DNA from: CAZPMT01 sp964587655
GTDB taxonomy: Bacteria; Hydrogenedentota; Hydrogenedentia; Hydrogenedentales; SLHB01
Length of the DNA stretch: 32,468 bases
Direction: 5' to 3'
Assembly: GCA_964587655.1 (NCBI GenBank)
Contig: CAZPMT010000056.1
Location: 1 to 32,468 of the forward strand
Part shown: piece by piece, positions 1 to 6,835 of the stretch
How the letters are laid out: the number at the start of each line of letters is the position of its first letter
Numbering within the stretch: the first letter of the stretch is position 1
The notes under the pieces: model-generated
What the model saw: only the letters and a program-made list of their open reading frames with translations
Told to the model about the DNA's origin: nothing
The model's database searches: none
Translations under genes and position numbers: made by a program

Positions 1-104
1 CAAACGAGGCAACACGACATCGCTTACCGTAGGTGTGAGAAGTCCGGGCTAGCGCCGCTACAACCCGGATTCGGCAATTGAAACCGAGAGGAATCGTCCC
101 AACG

Positions 105-140
105 ATGGACGAGGTGGACCTTATGGACGAAATGGACGGG
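105..140. repeat. Four tandem 9-bp units
   Basis: Four consecutive 9-mers (atggacgag, gtggacctt, atggacgaa, atggacggg) run without a gap and share the core TGGAC followed by a variable triplet. Read as protein the tract gives an M-D-E/V-D type repeat, but the short reading frame around it (78-269) has no recognisable domain and no good ribosome site, so I treat it as a degenerate intergenic tandem repeat. Confidence 0.6.
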
Positions 141-330
141 AACAAGACTTTAGCCTGGCGGGTGAAGGGCAATTCGGTTAGGTTTTTGGTGCATCATCCT
201 TGGAGCATGGGAATGCACTGCGGCGCTAGGGCCGCATTCCTTGACAAACGTCCCACGTGGGATAAATAATGGTCTTTCAGTCGATGACCGACTGGAGAAC
301 TAGTAGAACGTTTCCGAAATGACCTTGCAG

Positions 331-529
331 TACCCCGAAAGGGGTACAACGTGAATAGCCGTGGGTGAAACCCACGGAGACAGGTTCCGCGTACGGACGA
401 CCCTGACGGGGTCGAACCGCATGAGAACGGGCGTTAATTGCGTGTTCAACCTCGTCAGGGTTGTGTATCACGGACACGGGTTCCGTGGGTTTTACCCACG
501 GCTATTCACATCACATCCCTTCGGGATGT
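331..529. repeat. Long imperfect inverted repeat, REP-like element
   Basis: Arms at 351-416 and 444-509 are imperfect reverse complements (GTGAATAGCCGTGGGT on the left, its near complement ending CCCACGGCTATTCAC on the right). Each arm carries its own small palindrome, with the sequence CCGTGGGT...ACCCACGG. Two further short hairpins flank the arms: TACCCCGAAAGGGGTA at 331-346 and ACATCCCTTCGGGATGT at 513-529. Nested palindromes of this kind are typical of non-autonomous REP/BIME elements moved by IS200-like REP-associated tyrosine transposases; no such transposase is in the window. The rest of 1-588 holds no gene I can support. Confidence 0.65.
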
Positions 530-588
530 CATACCGAACCTGTACCGTTATTTCGAGAACGCGCTACTAGCAAGGGGACGCGGGCAAC

Positions 589-1965
589 ATGGAATCTTTT
601 GCCGTGCAGCGGCTATCCGGCTGGGGACGATTCCCGGTCGAGGAGTGTCACGTATTCCGGCCGGAAAAGCGGCGGCTTGTCGCGTCTATTCTGGGCGCGC
701 GAAGCGAGCGGAATTACATCGCGCGTGGACTTGGCCGCAGTTACGGCGATGCGGCGGTGAACGGCGGGGGCGGGGTGGTGGATGACTCGCGTCTGAACCG
801 CATGATCTCGTTCAACCGGGAGACGGGTGTTTTGGAATGTGAGGCGGGGGTGAGCCTTGCGGAGATCCTGGATACTTTCGTGCCGCGCGGATTCTTCCTG
901 TCCGTGCTGCCTGGCACGAAGTTCGTAACGGTCGGGGGCGCCATCGCCAATGACGTGCACGGGAAGAACCACCATCGCGACGGCACGTTCAGCCAGTTCG
1001 TCGACAGCTTCGATCTGCTGACGGCGTGCGGCGAAGTGCTGACGTGTACGCCCGATCAGAACAGCGACGTGTTCTGGGCGACGGTCGGGGGCATCGGCCT
1101 GACCGGGATCGTTCTGACCGCACGCATTCGTTTGCAGCGCGTGGAGAGCGCCTACGTGTCGGTCGACTACTTCCGCGCGCATAATATCGATGAGGCGCTT
1201 GCCGCGATGGCGGAGTCCGATGATCGCTACAAATATTCCGTGGCGTGGGTGGATTGCCTCGCGCACGGGGCTTCGCTCGGCCGGTCCGTGCTGATGCGTG
1301 GAAATCACGCCGGGCAAGGCGCGGTCCCGGGCGGTGAACCGTACCGGATCAAGTCGAAGTTTCAGAAGTCCGTTCCATTCGATTTCCCAGGGATCGCGCT
1401 GAATCCTCTCGCGATCCGCGCGTTCAATGAGGTCTTCTACAGGATGCATTCGACGGCGCAGGGGAAGGTCGTCGACTACGATTCCTACTTCTGTCCGCTC
1501 GACTCGATTCACCATTGGAACCGGATGTACGGGAAGCGGGGTTTCGGACAGTACCAGGCAACGTTCCCTCTGTCGAGCAGCCTGGGACTGGTGGAACTGC
1601 TGGAACATATCAGCCGTTCTTCTATGGCTTCGTTTCTGGCGGTCCTGAAACGTCTGGGACCGGCGGGGCCCGGATTGCTCTCGTATCCAAGCGAAGGTTA
1701 CACGATCACGTTGGACATCCCCATGCGCCGGGATCTGATCCCGGCGTTGCATGAACTCGATAGGCGGGTCCTCGATCACGGCGGCCGGCTCTATTGCGCG
1801 AAGGACGCGTCGGCGTTGCCGGAAACGTTTGCCGCGATGTATCCGAGGTTGGACGAGTTTCGGGCGATCAAGACGCGGCTCGATCCTGAAAACGTCTTTT
1901 CATCGACCATGGCGCGCCGTCTGGGGATTGTCAACGCGGCGGATGGAGGCGCTTCTCATGAGTAA
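589..1965 (+). CDS. dprE1: DprE1-like FAD-dependent polyprenylphosphoryl-sugar oxidase
   Basis: This 458-residue protein matches DprE1, the FAD enzyme that oxidises C2 of decaprenylphosphoryl-ribose in mycobacterial arabinan synthesis. The FAD-binding PCMH half shows RGLGRSYGDAA (46-56) and TVGGAIANDVHGKNHH (114-129), both hallmarks of the family. The C-terminal half contains the stretch QYQATFP near 321, GGRLYCAKD (398-406) with the conserved active-site Lys 405, and MARRLGI near the end. Length is as in mycobacteria (about 460). The position that is Cys387 in Mycobacterium tuberculosis appears to be Thr374 here (YTITLDIP). An AAGGGGA ribosome site lies about 10 bases before the ATG. The reductase partner overlaps its 3' end by 8 bases. 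The lipid substrate in this organism is unknown; ribose to arabinose is only by analogy. Confidence 0.9.
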   Translation: MESFAVQRLSGWGRFPVEECHVFRPEKRRLVASILGARSERNYIARGLGRSYGDAAVNGGGGVVDDSRLNRMISFNRETGVLECEAGVSLAEILDTFVPRGFFLSVLPGTKFVTVGGAIANDVHGKNHHRDGTFSQFVDSFDLLTACGEVLTCTPDQNSDVFWATVGGIGLTGIVLTARIRLQRVESAYVSVDYFRAHNIDEALAAMAESDDRYKYSVAWVDCLAHGASLGRSVLMRGNHAGQGAVPGGEPYRIKSKFQKSVPFDFPGIALNPLAIRAFNEVFYRMHSTAQGKVVDYDSYFCPLDSIHHWNRMYGKRGFGQYQATFPLSSSLGLVELLEHISRSSMASFLAVLKRLGPAGPGLLSYPSEGYTITLDIPMRRDLIPALHELDRRVLDHGGRLYCAKDASALPETFAAMYPRLDEFRAIKTRLDPENVFSSTMARRLGIVNAADGGASHE

Positions 1966-2707
1966 CGCGCGGACCGTGGTGATACTTGGATCGACCTCCT
2001 CGATTGCGCGCGCCGTGGCCATTGCGTTCGGCGGCAATGGGTACAATGTGATCCTCGGGGCGCGGGACGCGGAAGAAAATGAAATCGTGGCCGCTGACAT
2101 CCGGGCGCGGTGCGGCTTGGAGGCGAACGCGCTGCCGTTTGGGGCGGAGGACTTCGACGGGCACCCGGATTTCTTCCGGGAGTGCTGCGATCTGGCCGGC
2201 GATTCGCTTCAGGGGGTGGTCCTGTGTTTCGGTTTCATGGACGCTCAGGCGAAGGCCCAACAAGATTTCAGTGTTGCGCGGCGCACGGTGGATGTCAACT
2301 ACACGGCGGCGATTTCGATTCTGGAATTGTTCGCGGGGCACTTTGAAAAGCGCCGGGAGGGTTTCATCGCCGTAGTCTCTTCCGTGGCCGGTGACAAGGG
2401 CCGCCAGAGCAACTACATATACGGGTCGGCGAAGGGAGGTCTCAACGTCTACCTGCAGGGCCTGCGCAACCGCTTGTTCCACGCGGGTGTCCATGTGACC
2501 ACCATCAAGCCGGGGTTCGTGGATACCAAGATGACCTTCGGCCTGCCGGGGCTGTTCCTCGTGGCCTCTCCCGAAAAAGCAGGCAAGGCCATCTTTTATG
2601 CTATACGCAAGCGCAAGAACGTGGCTTATGTTCCCTGGTTCTGGCGCTATATAATGCTTATCTTCCAGCACATTCCCGAATTCGTCTTCAAGCGAACCAA
2701 GACTTAG
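1958..2707 (+). CDS. dprE2: DprE2-like short-chain dehydrogenase/reductase
   Basis: This 249-residue classical SDR would reduce the 2-keto sugar made by the adjacent DprE1-like oxidase, completing a C2 epimerisation. Visible features are a nucleotide-binding start GSTSSIARA (11-19, a variant of TGxxxGxG as in DprE2), the catalytic Ser at 141/142 in VSSVAG, Tyr155 and Lys159 in YGSAKGG, and KPGFVDT after the active site. The C-terminal tail is hydrophobic and aromatic (PWFWRYIMLIFQHIP), possibly a membrane-peripheral anchor for a lipid-linked substrate. I chose the ATG at 1958 because GGAGG precedes it by 8 bases; the frame is open further upstream but lies inside dprE1. The ATGAGTAA overlap with dprE1 argues for translational coupling. 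No DPPR synthase is nearby, so the lipid-sugar donor must come from elsewhere. Confidence 0.82.
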   Translation: MSNARTVVILGSTSSIARAVAIAFGGNGYNVILGARDAEENEIVAADIRARCGLEANALPFGAEDFDGHPDFFRECCDLAGDSLQGVVLCFGFMDAQAKAQQDFSVARRTVDVNYTAAISILELFAGHFEKRREGFIAVVSSVAGDKGRQSNYIYGSAKGGLNVYLQGLRNRLFHAGVHVTTIKPGFVDTKMTFGLPGLFLVASPEKAGKAIFYAIRKRKNVAYVPWFWRYIMLIFQHIPEFVFKRTKT

Positions 2708-2754
2708 GGAAACAGCTTTTCCTGACATACCTGGTTCCGCCATTTGATGATCAG

Positions 2755-2822
2755 TGGCGCGATGTTTCCAACATCGCAGTTGTAGGGCGAAGAGGATCTG
2801 CGACGTTGGAAACGTCGCGCCA
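2755..2822. repeat. Paired mini-hairpins in inverted orientation (REP/BIME-like)
   Basis: Two 24-base segments, 2755-2778 and 2799-2822, are reverse complements of each other with two mismatches. Each is itself a hairpin: GCGATGTT-tcc-AACATCGC and GCGACGTT-gga-AACGTCGC. The mismatches are compensatory, keeping both small stems perfect, which suggests the structure itself is maintained. It sits between dprE2 and the promoter of the next gene and could also act as a 3' mRNA stabiliser or terminator for the dprE pair. Confidence 0.65.
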
Positions 2823-2900
2823 CCAGCCAATGTAAGTGCTTTATCTGCAATTCTTTGCGCCGATGATCCTTTCGCGCAACCCTCCCCTCAAAGTTTATTC

Positions 2901-2929
2901 TTGACAAATGCTCTGATTTCAGCTATTTT
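2901..2929 (+). promoter_or_regulatory. Sigma70-type promoter for the PagL-like barrel gene
   Basis: A perfect TTGACA (-35, 2901-2906) is followed after exactly 17 bases by TATTTT (-10, 2924-2929). Transcription would begin near 2936, leaving a leader of about 35 bases before the ATG at 2972. An alternative start codon GTG at 2945 would lie too close to the transcript 5' end to have a ribosome site. Confidence 0.65.
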
Positions 2930-2971
2930 TGTCGTAGATTAGCTGTGACGAAAAACATTGAGGGCGATAGA

Positions 2972-3559
2972 ATGAACTCTAGATTCCAGTCGAAACGATT
3001 GCTTGCAGGCAGAGCCATACAATATGTGCTAGCGATACTTGTTGGCGCTATACTAATTGTGGGCGCCTGGCCTGCGTGGGCAGGTCCGCAACAAGGCGGA
3101 CAGCAGGGTGGGCGCTTACGTCTTGAATTGGCTGGGTACCGTGCTTTCGATGGTGAGAAGGCCAATGGTGACCACTACCTTACCGGCGCGGTGGAATACG
3201 AGATACCGGTGGTGAAGCATGCGACGTTGGGTCTTCGTCTGTTGCCGCTGCTGCTGTACCCGGACAAGGAAGACCACCCGGACGTTTACGGCATCGCGGC
3301 GGGCGTTGGCGGGCGGCTCTACTCGGGTCAGGATAACACGGGGTTGTTCGTGGAAGCAGGCGCTTCAGCGCTGTGGTCCATGGACAAGCTCCGCATTGAT
3401 GACTCGAGGGTAGGCTTCCTGGGCGATTGCGGAATCGGTTACGAGTTTCGCTCTGGGGTGCATCTTTCCGTAAAGGCGCAACGCATCTCCGAAACGGGGA
3501 TTGGCGATGTAACCAGCGGTACGAACGGTCTCGGCATTGCGGCGGGGTATCGTTTTTAG
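2972..3559 (+). CDS. PagL-like (acyloxyacyl hydrolase family) outer-membrane beta-barrel, probably catalytically dead
   Basis: The 195-residue product starts with a signal peptide (basic start, hydrophobic stretch about residues 17-35, cleavage after AWA). It continues as alternating hydrophobic strands and ends in aromatic GYRF, the usual C-terminal signature of an outer-membrane barrel. The segment FVEAGA...GFLGDCGIGYEF...KAQRISETGI...GTNGLGIAAGYRF resembles lipid A 3-O-deacylase PagL, whose family motif is QHxSNAG. Here the aligned residues read QRISETG, so the catalytic His is Arg (codon 3482-3484) while the Ser remains. I chose ATG 2972 (GAGGG 7 bases upstream) over the upstream in-frame GTG at 2945. 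It stands alone with its own promoter and converges, by a 4-base overlap, with the propeller gene downstream. Function may be structural or ligand binding; family assignment is from motif memory. Confidence 0.6.
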   Translation: MNSRFQSKRLLAGRAIQYVLAILVGAILIVGAWPAWAGPQQGGQQGGRLRLELAGYRAFDGEKANGDHYLTGAVEYEIPVVKHATLGLRLLPLLLYPDKEDHPDVYGIAAGVGGRLYSGQDNTGLFVEAGASALWSMDKLRIDDSRVGFLGDCGIGYEFRSGVHLSVKAQRISETGIGDVTSGTNGLGIAAGYRF

Positions 3560-5349
3560 TGTGCGGATCGCGATGGAGGCAATTCATAGCAGGCGGCTTC
3601 TTCCGAATTCCTCACGAACAGTCTTCCGTACGCGATCACGGGATGGTTCCAGGTCTTGCCTTTTAGGGCTTTGAAGCGCGTACGCTCGTTGAATTTTTGG
3701 GGCGTTGCATCGACAAGGGCAACCTCTCCCGCCTCACTCACGACGAGAAGCACGTCCATGTCGGCTATGAGCAACACTTGCCCGTCGTAACGCTTTCCTT
3801 CCCATTGACGCTCGCCGGTCTTGACGTCGATACAGGCACACCTGTCTCCGTCAAAGCCGTAGACGTATCCTTTGTGCAGGACGCAATCGTTGAAGTAAGG
3901 CCTGAATTTGTTAGTCTCCCATTCCTGTTTGACGTCCCAGCCCGTATGTCGGTCCATAATACGGGCGGCGGCCTCGTTCTTTCGGACTCGGAGCAGGCGC
4001 GAGCCCATCTTGCCGGTGGCGCCGAACATGACGAGGTCGTTGTCTATCAGAAGGGGCTGGGTGCAGCGCGGGTTGGTGTTGACCTTCCACGCGTTATCCC
4101 ACAGGAGACTGCCCGTTTCCAGCGCGAGTGCCTGGAGGCCCCAGTCGCCGGCCATCAGTACTTGCGGGACGTCTCCAATGCGGGCAAAATGCGGCGAACT
4201 ATATCCCCCGTCGCCGTGGCCTGCGCGCCATAGGACCTCTCCTGAAACACGGTTGTATGCGAGGACGCTCTTCCCTTCGCCGCCCGCCGAAAACTGTACG
4301 ACTGACTCGCCCGCGACCAGGGGCGAACTCACGAATCCCCATCCGGGTACTTTGGTGTCCGCGTCCGTGACGAGGTCCCGCTTCCAGATCGTGTTTCCCG
4401 TCGAAGCGTCCAGACACTGTAGGATGCCAGTGCCGCCCTGGGTGTAAAGCTTCCCGTTGTCAAAGGTGGGCGTGGCGCGCGGGCCCAATCCCATGGCGTC
4501 TTCGAATCGCGCCTCGACCCGGTTCTCCCACACCTCTTCACCCGTATCGGTACGATAGCAGGTAACAAGCTCATCCCCGCCGCGTTGCTCCTGTGTGAAC
4601 AGGTAATCGCCGATCACGGCGAACGACGACCACGCAGGCCCGATCTTCCGCCGCCACACCTCGCGCGGAGGCGTGCTCCAGTCCGCTGCGAACTTCGTCC
4701 CGGCTAGGCGTCCGTCGCGCAGAGCGCCGCGAAACCCGGGCCAGTCGCCGGGACCTGCCTGAAGCGGCAGCACGGCTGTGCCATGCGCTTCCGAGCGTGG
4801 GATCGCTTCCGACAGGTCTTTGGCGGTCGGGTTCCAGCGCCACGAGACGACAGGGGACAAGTTGCCGGCTATGCTGTCGACGCGCATCGCGGTGAAGACG
4901 GCGGCACACGCCACAATGTAGAGCGCGAGCACGATTCGCCTAACCCGCCACCGTACCGGATAGGTGACCGTCAGGAGTATCACGATGCCCGTGGTCATAG
5001 TTGGCAGGGCGTACGCGAGGAGCATCAAGCCATAGTTTAAGAACTCCTGAGCGAAAACGATCTCGGCCAGCGCCGCGATAAACAGCGCAAGACCGAGCAA
5101 CCGATAGCGCCATGGAGCGCGGCTTGCCGTCAGCCACCAAATGATGAGCAGCAGCGCGGCCGCGATGGGCACGCCGCCGAGCGCCACGGCGTTGTGGATG
5201 TTCGTCGATCCGAAAAGCCGGAATCCCAGAGCCGCGACGATATGCAGGAGCAGAATGAGTAAAGCGGGCCAAAGCCGCAATCGCTTCTCGACGGGATCTT
5301 GATTATTGTTGGCGACTGAGGGTTTGTCTTGCTCTGTTTTGTCGGGCAT
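3556..5349 (-). CDS. Five-helix membrane protein fused to PQQ-like beta-propeller
   Basis: The 597-residue product has five predicted membrane helices (about 27-47, 53-73, 82-101, 108-130, 137-155). A PQQ-like propeller follows from the GDWPGFRG motif (201-208) to the end, with recurring blade motifs such as CLDASTGNTIWKRDL and ALALETGSLLWDN. Such propellers, related to BamB and to quinoprotein dehydrogenases, are common in secreted proteins of particle- and polysaccharide-degrading bacteria, where most have no demonstrated cofactor. The ATG at 5349 has AGAGGA 6-7 bases upstream; the frame stays open upstream but runs into the neighbouring gene. It follows that gene by only 10 bases, so the two form an operon. 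The propeller probably faces the periplasm. Whether it binds PQQ, glycans or protein partners cannot be said from the sequence. Confidence 0.75.
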   Translation of the reverse strand: MPDKTEQDKPSVANNNQDPVEKRLRLWPALLILLLHIVAALGFRLFGSTNIHNAVALGGVPIAAALLLIIWWLTASRAPWRYRLLGLALFIAALAEIVFAQEFLNYGLMLLAYALPTMTTGIVILLTVTYPVRWRVRRIVLALYIVACAAVFTAMRVDSIAGNLSPVVSWRWNPTAKDLSEAIPRSEAHGTAVLPLQAGPGDWPGFRGALRDGRLAGTKFAADWSTPPREVWRRKIGPAWSSFAVIGDYLFTQEQRGGDELVTCYRTDTGEEVWENRVEARFEDAMGLGPRATPTFDNGKLYTQGGTGILQCLDASTGNTIWKRDLVTDADTKVPGWGFVSSPLVAGESVVQFSAGGEGKSVLAYNRVSGEVLWRAGHGDGGYSSPHFARIGDVPQVLMAGDWGLQALALETGSLLWDNAWKVNTNPRCTQPLLIDNDLVMFGATGKMGSRLLRVRKNEAAARIMDRHTGWDVKQEWETNKFRPYFNDCVLHKGYVYGFDGDRCACIDVKTGERQWEGKRYDGQVLLIADMDVLLVVSEAGEVALVDATPQKFNERTRFKALKGKTWNHPVIAYGRLFVRNSEEAACYELPPSRSAH

Positions 5350-5359
5350 GTTGAGTCCT

Positions 5360-6592
5360 CTATTTGGCCGTAACGTTGTAAGCGATGAGCGCGTCACCGT
5401 GGCGGATATACAGGCGGCCATCGGCAATAGCCGGGTGGGCCCAATGTTTGTCCGTGCCCTCGGTCACGGTGAACCTGCCGGTGCGTTCAAAACCGTTCGG
5501 CGTCGCTTTGACGAGACTGACGATGCCGGTCTTAGGCCCCTCGTATGTGTAGAGCATGCCGTCTGCGTACACCACCACGGCCTGTCTGATCTCCTTGCTG
5601 CTCCACATGAGTTTGCCCGTGGCCATTTCGAGGCACATCAGATAATCGTGCTTCTCGCCCGTCCCATACAGGTAGCCGTCGACCAGGACAACGCCATGAT
5701 GGAGGCAATCAAGATTCGTGTCTGTCCATTTCGACGTGACCGCGGAGCCGTCATCGGAGAGTTGCAGCGCGCCGCCGCCCGCGCCGGTGCCGCCCACATA
5801 GTAGATCAGGCCATCCTGATAGAGCGGCGTTACGGCGTGGATGTCCCAGTCCGTCTTATGTCCGAACGTCCAAAGCAGTGCGCCGTTTTCCGCATCCGCT
5901 CCGACTACGAACTTCCCCGTCACCGTGAGTAGGATCCGGCGTCCTTTGTGAGTGATGATAGCCGGTGAACAGTAAGCCGCCTTATCAACCAGGCCTTGCG
6001 TCGCCCAGATCGTCTCGCCGGTCATCTTGTCCAGCGCGGCCATGACGGCATCCTTCCCGCCGGGCGTACAGATCACGCGATTGCCATCGACCAGCACGGA
6101 CTCGGCGAGGTTCCACAAAACGTTCTCACCGTGGAATCGCTCGAGGACATTGACTTCCCACTTCTTTTCGCCTTTGGCCAGGTCGGTGCAGTACAGAACG
6201 CCGAGTCCGGAGATTAGGTAAAGCCGGTCGCCGTCAAGTGTAGGCGTGGAACGCGAACCAGGGGCTTCCTTGTTGAGTGTTTCCTTGCCATATGCGATCT
6301 TCCGCTCAATCGTCCCATCGGCGGCATTCAGCACGAAGACGTAACCGGTGTCTTCCTCCAACATGCCAGGGACATAGATCTTCCCGTTGACCACGGACAC
6401 CGAAGCGTATCCCTTACCGAGACCTCTTGCCACCCACGCCACGGGAGGACCGTTGTCAGGCCATGCTTTCAACAAGCCCTGCTCATCGAATCTCCCGTCC
6501 CGGTTAGGCCCTCGGAATTGAGGGGAATCGCCGGCATAGGCCACGCACGCAACGACGAACGTCATGGCAACCGCCATCCACAAAACCTTCAT
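5360..6592 (-). CDS. Secreted PQQ-like beta-propeller protein
   Basis: This 410-residue protein has a signal peptide (MKVLWMAVAMTFVVACVAYA, cleavage before GDS). The mature part opens with SPQFRGPNRDGRF, the W/FRGPxRDG motif that starts many PQQ-like propellers. Blade repeats follow (FVLNAADGTIERKI, YCTDLAKGEKKWEV, AALDKMTGETIWAT, ADAENGALLWTF, CLEMATGKLMWSS), enough for about seven or eight blades. A ribosome site GGAAAGG lies about 8 bases upstream of the ATG. It is the first gene of a two-gene operon with the membrane-anchored propeller downstream; both share the opening motif and probably arose by duplication. It is divergent from the DUF4838 hydrolase-like gene across a 243-base gap, so the two units may be co-regulated. 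A role in sugar oxidation or as a periplasmic scaffold is speculative. Confidence 0.78.
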   Translation of the reverse strand: MKVLWMAVAMTFVVACVAYAGDSPQFRGPNRDGRFDEQGLLKAWPDNGPPVAWVARGLGKGYASVSVVNGKIYVPGMLEEDTGYVFVLNAADGTIERKIAYGKETLNKEAPGSRSTPTLDGDRLYLISGLGVLYCTDLAKGEKKWEVNVLERFHGENVLWNLAESVLVDGNRVICTPGGKDAVMAALDKMTGETIWATQGLVDKAAYCSPAIITHKGRRILLTVTGKFVVGADAENGALLWTFGHKTDWDIHAVTPLYQDGLIYYVGGTGAGGGALQLSDDGSAVTSKWTDTNLDCLHHGVVLVDGYLYGTGEKHDYLMCLEMATGKLMWSSKEIRQAVVVYADGMLYTYEGPKTGIVSLVKATPNGFERTGRFTVTEGTDKHWAHPAIADGRLYIRHGDALIAYNVTAK

Positions 6593-6748
6593 TGGCTACC
6601 TTTCCCGATAGGACAACTCGGCCCTATACCATACCCGCTTTGCTCACAGCTTCTGCCTCTTGGTGGACGCCGATTATCCATGAATTTCCCGGTGAAGGCA
6701 AATCACGTTGAGGGGCGCCGATCCATGCGCTGCTTCGCTCTGTAAGGC

Positions 6749-6777
6749 TTGTGCGCGGGTCTCATTCCGAATACACT
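6749..6777 (+). promoter_or_regulatory. Possible promoter for the DUF4838-hydrolase operon
   Basis: TTGTGC (6749-6754) and TACACT (6772-6777) are separated by 17 bases, in the divergent 243-base gap. The -35 match is weak, so this could be an activator-dependent promoter or chance. Confidence 0.28.
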
Positions 6778-6835
6778 ACGGTGGGTACGGAACCGAACCT
6801 TGATCAACGGACACGCCATATTGGGAGAAGGGACT

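Noticed and set aside
78..269. Small plus-strand ORF across the 9-bp repeats
   Set aside because: No ribosome site, no domain, and its M-D-rich part is explained by the tandem repeat.
438..785. Plus-strand ORFs across the inverted repeat and the dprE1 start
   Set aside because: They consist of repeat sequence and an alternate frame of dprE1.
613..1779. Long minus-strand open frame opposite dprE1 (388 codons)
   Set aside because: No known domain, Arg/His-rich composition typical of the antisense frame in GC-rich genes, and the plus strand carries a clear DprE1.
3556..6592. Annotation of the propellers as PQQ-dependent alcohol dehydrogenases
   Set aside because: Only the propeller fold and RGPxRDG opening are seen; the paired-Cys and catalytic Asp/calcium-ligand motifs of true quinoprotein dehydrogenases were not found.
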